This document shows, one piece after another, positions 6,055 through 7,511 of a DNA stretch of 7,511 nt; the first letter of the stretch is position 1; each line of letters begins with the position of its first letter. Below the pieces are notes generated by a model. That model was given only the letters and a program-made list of their open reading frames with translations, did no database searches and was not told the DNA's origin. Both the position numbers and the translations under genes were made by a program. Source of the DNA: Ignavibacteriales bacterium (lineage in GTDB: Bacteria; Bacteroidota; Ignavibacteria; UBA10030); NCBI GenBank assembly GCA_016218005.1, contig JACRFF010000100.1, positions 1 to 7,511 on the forward strand, in the 5' to 3' direction.

Positions 6055-6926
6055 TGATACAACGTTCCCGTGTTAATGATTGGTTGCGCCTGGCTTTCAG
6101 ATACCAACGCCACCATTAAATTATTCACCATCGTTGCTTTCTTCTCTTCGTCAAGCTTTACGATCTGCTGTTCTGCCAGCATGCGCAACGCCTGATCGAC
6201 CATGCCCACAGCCCCCTCCACAATTTTCTGACGGGCAGCGATAACGGCTTGTGCCTGTTGCCGCCTTAGCATTGCCTGCGCGATTTCGGACGCGTAGGCA
6301 AGGTAGCTGATACGAGATTCGGCGACTTCAACGCCGGCGATCTCAAGCCGTATGTGCACTTGTGTTTTAAGGGCCTCGGCGATTTCCTGTGGATTGCCGC
6401 GGAGCGATGCGTGCTCGCCATCTTGTGCATCGTAAGGATATTCTGTCGCGAGCGAGCGGATTGCTGTTTCACTTTGGATGGCGACAAATTGCTCATAGTT
6501 GTCTACATCAAAAAGCGCTCGTGCTGAATCAATGACCTTCCAGACGATGACAGCAGCAATCTCAATTGGATTACCGTTCAGATCGTTGACCTTGATTTTC
6601 TCGCTGTTGAAGTTCCGAATACGCAGAGAAACGCGTCGCTTTATTGCAAATGGATTTGCCCACCATAATCCGGACTCGCGCACCGACCCGATGTACTTGC
6701 CAAAGAGAACCAGCACTCGTGCTTCGTTTGGCTGAACAACAAAAAATCCAGGCATCAAAACAATGATAAATATCCCCAGCGGGATAATCCCCCAAAGCCA
6801 TTCGTGTGTTCGGTTCGCTACCGCGAAATAGATCGACCAAGCTTCGGTCGTAAGAAATGCAAACCATAGCACCAACGCTACATATCCATTGATTCTGTTG
6901 GCAATTGACTCTGTAACCGTTTTCAT
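6051..6926 (-). CDS. SPFH/band 7 domain membrane protein
   Basis: This 291-residue protein has two N-terminal membrane helices (about 12-36 and 43-64), then the SPFH/band 7 (stomatin/prohibitin/flotillin) domain starting with [22 protein letters not shown] (61-82) and running to about residue 210. An Ala/Gln/Glu-rich helical segment (212-262, [24 protein letters not shown]) probably forms a coiled coil for oligomerisation. SPFH proteins build large membrane rings or microdomains and often hold proteases or stress factors; no NfeD-type partner or protease is encoded beside it here. A strong Shine-Dalgarno site AAGGAG (6934-6939) lies 7 bases before the ATG, fixing the start. It is the first gene of a probable three-gene operon with the ribbon-helix-helix protein and the 166-residue protein. 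Confidence 0.93.
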   Translation of the reverse strand: MKTVTESIANRINGYVALVLWFAFLTTEAWSIYFAVANRTHEWLWGIIPLGIFIIVLMPGFFVVQPNEARVLVLFGKYIGSVRESGLWWANPFAIKRRVSLRIRNFNSEKIKVNDLNGNPIEIAAVIVWKVIDSARALFDVDNYEQFVAIQSETAIRSLATEYPYDAQDGEHASLRGNPQEIAEALKTQVHIRLEIAGVEVAESRISYLAYASEIAQAMLRRQQAQAVIAARQKIVEGAVGMVDQALRMLAEQQIVKLDEEKKATMVNNLMVALVSESQAQPIINTGTLYQ

Positions 6927-6933
6927 CGTAGTT

Positions 6934-6939
6934 CTCCTT
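6934..6939 (-). promoter_or_regulatory. strong ribosome binding site of the SPFH gene
   Basis: AAGGAG on the minus strand, 7 bases before the ATG at 6924-6926. It is the clearest Shine-Dalgarno site in the window and decides the start of the SPFH gene. Confidence 0.8.
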
Positions 6940-6949
6940 ATGAAGTTTT

Positions 6950-6974
6950 ATTCGCTATCTCAATGATAGCGAAT
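6950..6974. promoter_or_regulatory. perfect 25-base inverted repeat overlapping the -10 box: candidate operator
   Basis: The arms ATTCGCTATC (6950-6959) and GATAGCGAAT (6965-6974) are perfect inverse complements around a 5-base centre. The repeat covers the -10 box and the predicted start point of the SPFH promoter, so only part of it would be transcribed, which argues for a protein-binding operator rather than an RNA hairpin. A second short palindrome, TGATATCA (6975-6982), abuts it in the spacer. The ribbon-helix-helix protein of the same operon is the nearest candidate repressor; a winged-helix regulator encoded elsewhere is also possible. Confidence 0.65.
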
Positions 6975-6991
6975 TGATATCATATTGTCAA
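6963..6991 (-). promoter_or_regulatory. sigma-70 promoter of the SPFH operon
   Basis: On the minus strand a perfect -35 box TTGACA (6986-6991) and a -10 box TATCAT (6963-6968) are separated by 17 bases. The transcript would begin near 6956, giving a leader of about 30 bases that holds the strong ribosome site. Five of six -10 positions match the consensus. Confidence 0.8.
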
Positions 6992-7130
6992 GCATTTTTT
7001 CAGGCCAAAGAGAAAGCCCGTCATTTCTTGTATTGAAAGCTAACAGCGGAGAATTTTTTTCGAGCACCTTTTGTTTTTGCGAATCTTTCCAGAGAATACA
7101 GCATCGAATGTTTAGCTGAACACCAACACA
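6992..7130. other. intergenic stretch between the SPFH promoter and the FmdB gene
   Basis: This AT-rich stretch must hold the promoter for the FmdB gene, but candidate boxes are weak (TTGAAA near 7043 lacks a good -10 at the right distance). Runs of T near 6993-6999 and 7055-7061 have no stem in front. No small gene or RNA is supported here. Confidence 0.4.
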
Positions 7131-7145
7131 GAGGGAACTTCTGCC

Positions 7146-7373
7146 ATGCCAGTTTTTGATTACCGATGCCAAGATTGTAGTAGGACCTACGATGTGTTTC
7201 ACAAAGGGAAAGAAATTGTGGATGACGTCGTCTGTCCTTCCTGTGGATCGCCAAAACATAAGAAGCTGATGTCCGTGCCGATGGTGTCGGTCGGGTCGGC
7301 CGGCGCCGACGATTCTGGCGGCGGCTCGTGTGAGACCGGCGGATGTTGCGGCGGCGCGTGTTCAGTGAACTGA
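7146..7373 (+). CDS. FmdB-family zinc-ribbon protein
   Basis: This 75-residue protein starts with MPVFDYRC and carries a four-cysteine zinc ribbon, C8-x2-C11 and C30-x2-C33 (CPSCGS), as in the FmdB putative regulatory family. The tail after about residue 50 is rich in Gly, Ser and Cys (C62, C67, C68, C72; GGCCGGAC), which is common in this family and may bind a metal. The function of the family is unclear; the name comes from a gene near formamidase/amidase clusters and does not prove that role. A GAGGGA ribosome site (7131-7136) precedes the ATG by 9 bases. It is divergent from the SPFH operon across a 219-base gap. No convincing promoter of its own was found in that gap. Confidence 0.88.
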   Translation: MPVFDYRCQDCSRTYDVFHKGKEIVDDVVCPSCGSPKHKKLMSVPMVSVGSAGADDSGGGSCETGGCCGGACSVN

Positions 7374-7422
7374 TGCTTTTCTTCATGTTTCAATCCCGCT
7401 TTCTTCCGGCCTGAGTGCGTTC

Positions 7423-7511
7423 ATGAATGACGGTACCACTGCTATCTATGTTATCGCGGGAGTGATGCTTTTGCTGTATGGCAGAAAAGCATGGGTCAGG
7501 CGGTCGATTCC
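7423..7511 (+). CDS. probable small membrane protein, N-terminal part (partial, cut by window edge)
   Basis: From ATG at 7423 the frame is open to the window edge (29 full codons). The translation begins MNDGTTAIYVIAGVMLLLYG and continues RKAWVRRSI. Residues 6-20 form a hydrophobic helix followed by a basic stretch, which fits an N-terminal membrane anchor with positive residues inside. It lies 49 bases after the FmdB stop on the same strand and may be co-transcribed. There is no strong Shine-Dalgarno site, and the piece is too short to name a family. The reading frame could still be chance. Confidence 0.5.
   Translation, partial: MNDGTTAIYVIAGVMLLLYGRKAWVRRSI

Overview
The window is ordinary bacterial chromosome of moderate GC, densely packed, with most genes on the minus strand. 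No phage, IS element, CRISPR array, tRNA or rRNA was seen, and no stretch above 300 bases lacks a gene. Two promoters match the sigma-70 consensus closely (TTGACA, 17-base spacer, TAATAT or TATCAT) and some genes have clear Shine-Dalgarno sites. This argues against a typical Bacteroidia-type genome. The gene mix (Rrf2 regulator, NapH/NosR-like polyferredoxin, GltD-like dicluster oxidoreductase, DUF2892 protein, ECF sigma factor with a small zinc-binding anti-sigma) suits a metabolically flexible Gram-negative bacterium. The Ignavibacteria/Chlorobi neighbourhood is a guess only.

Layout: (1) Bases 1-3019, minus strand: an operon read from a consensus promoter at 2991-3019. It encodes an Rrf2-family Fe-S regulator, a membrane polyferredoxin, a class I SAM-dependent methyltransferase, and the N-terminal part of an FAD/Fe-S oxidoreductase that runs off the left edge. 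(2) Bases 3034-4256, minus strand: an ECF sigma factor and a soluble zinc-finger anti-sigma factor joined by an ATGA overlap, then a small two-helix DUF2892 membrane protein, closed by a rho-independent terminator at 3034-3062. (3) Bases 4356-5315, plus strand: a D-2-hydroxyacid dehydrogenase divergent from the sigma factor. (4) Bases 5328-6991, minus strand: a three-gene unit of an SPFH/band 7 membrane protein, a ribbon-helix-helix DNA-binding protein (ATGA overlap) and an unrecognised 166-residue protein. It is read from a consensus promoter whose -10 box lies inside a perfect 10+10 inverted repeat. (5) Bases 7146-7511, plus strand: a FmdB-type zinc-ribbon protein and the start of a probable membrane protein cut by the right edge.

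How the genes may work together (inference): the left operon looks like an electron-transfer module under Fe-S, redox or NO control. The Rrf2 protein probably controls its own promoter through the palindrome in the spacer. The oxidoreductase would exchange electrons between a nicotinamide or ferredoxin pool and the membrane polyferredoxin. The role of the methyltransferase in it is unclear. The SPFH unit looks like a self-regulated membrane-associated system, with the ribbon-helix-helix protein as candidate repressor. Nothing in the window proves a new system. The SPFH/RHH/orphan operon with its operator, and the methyltransferase embedded in the Fe-S operon, are the two places most worth following.
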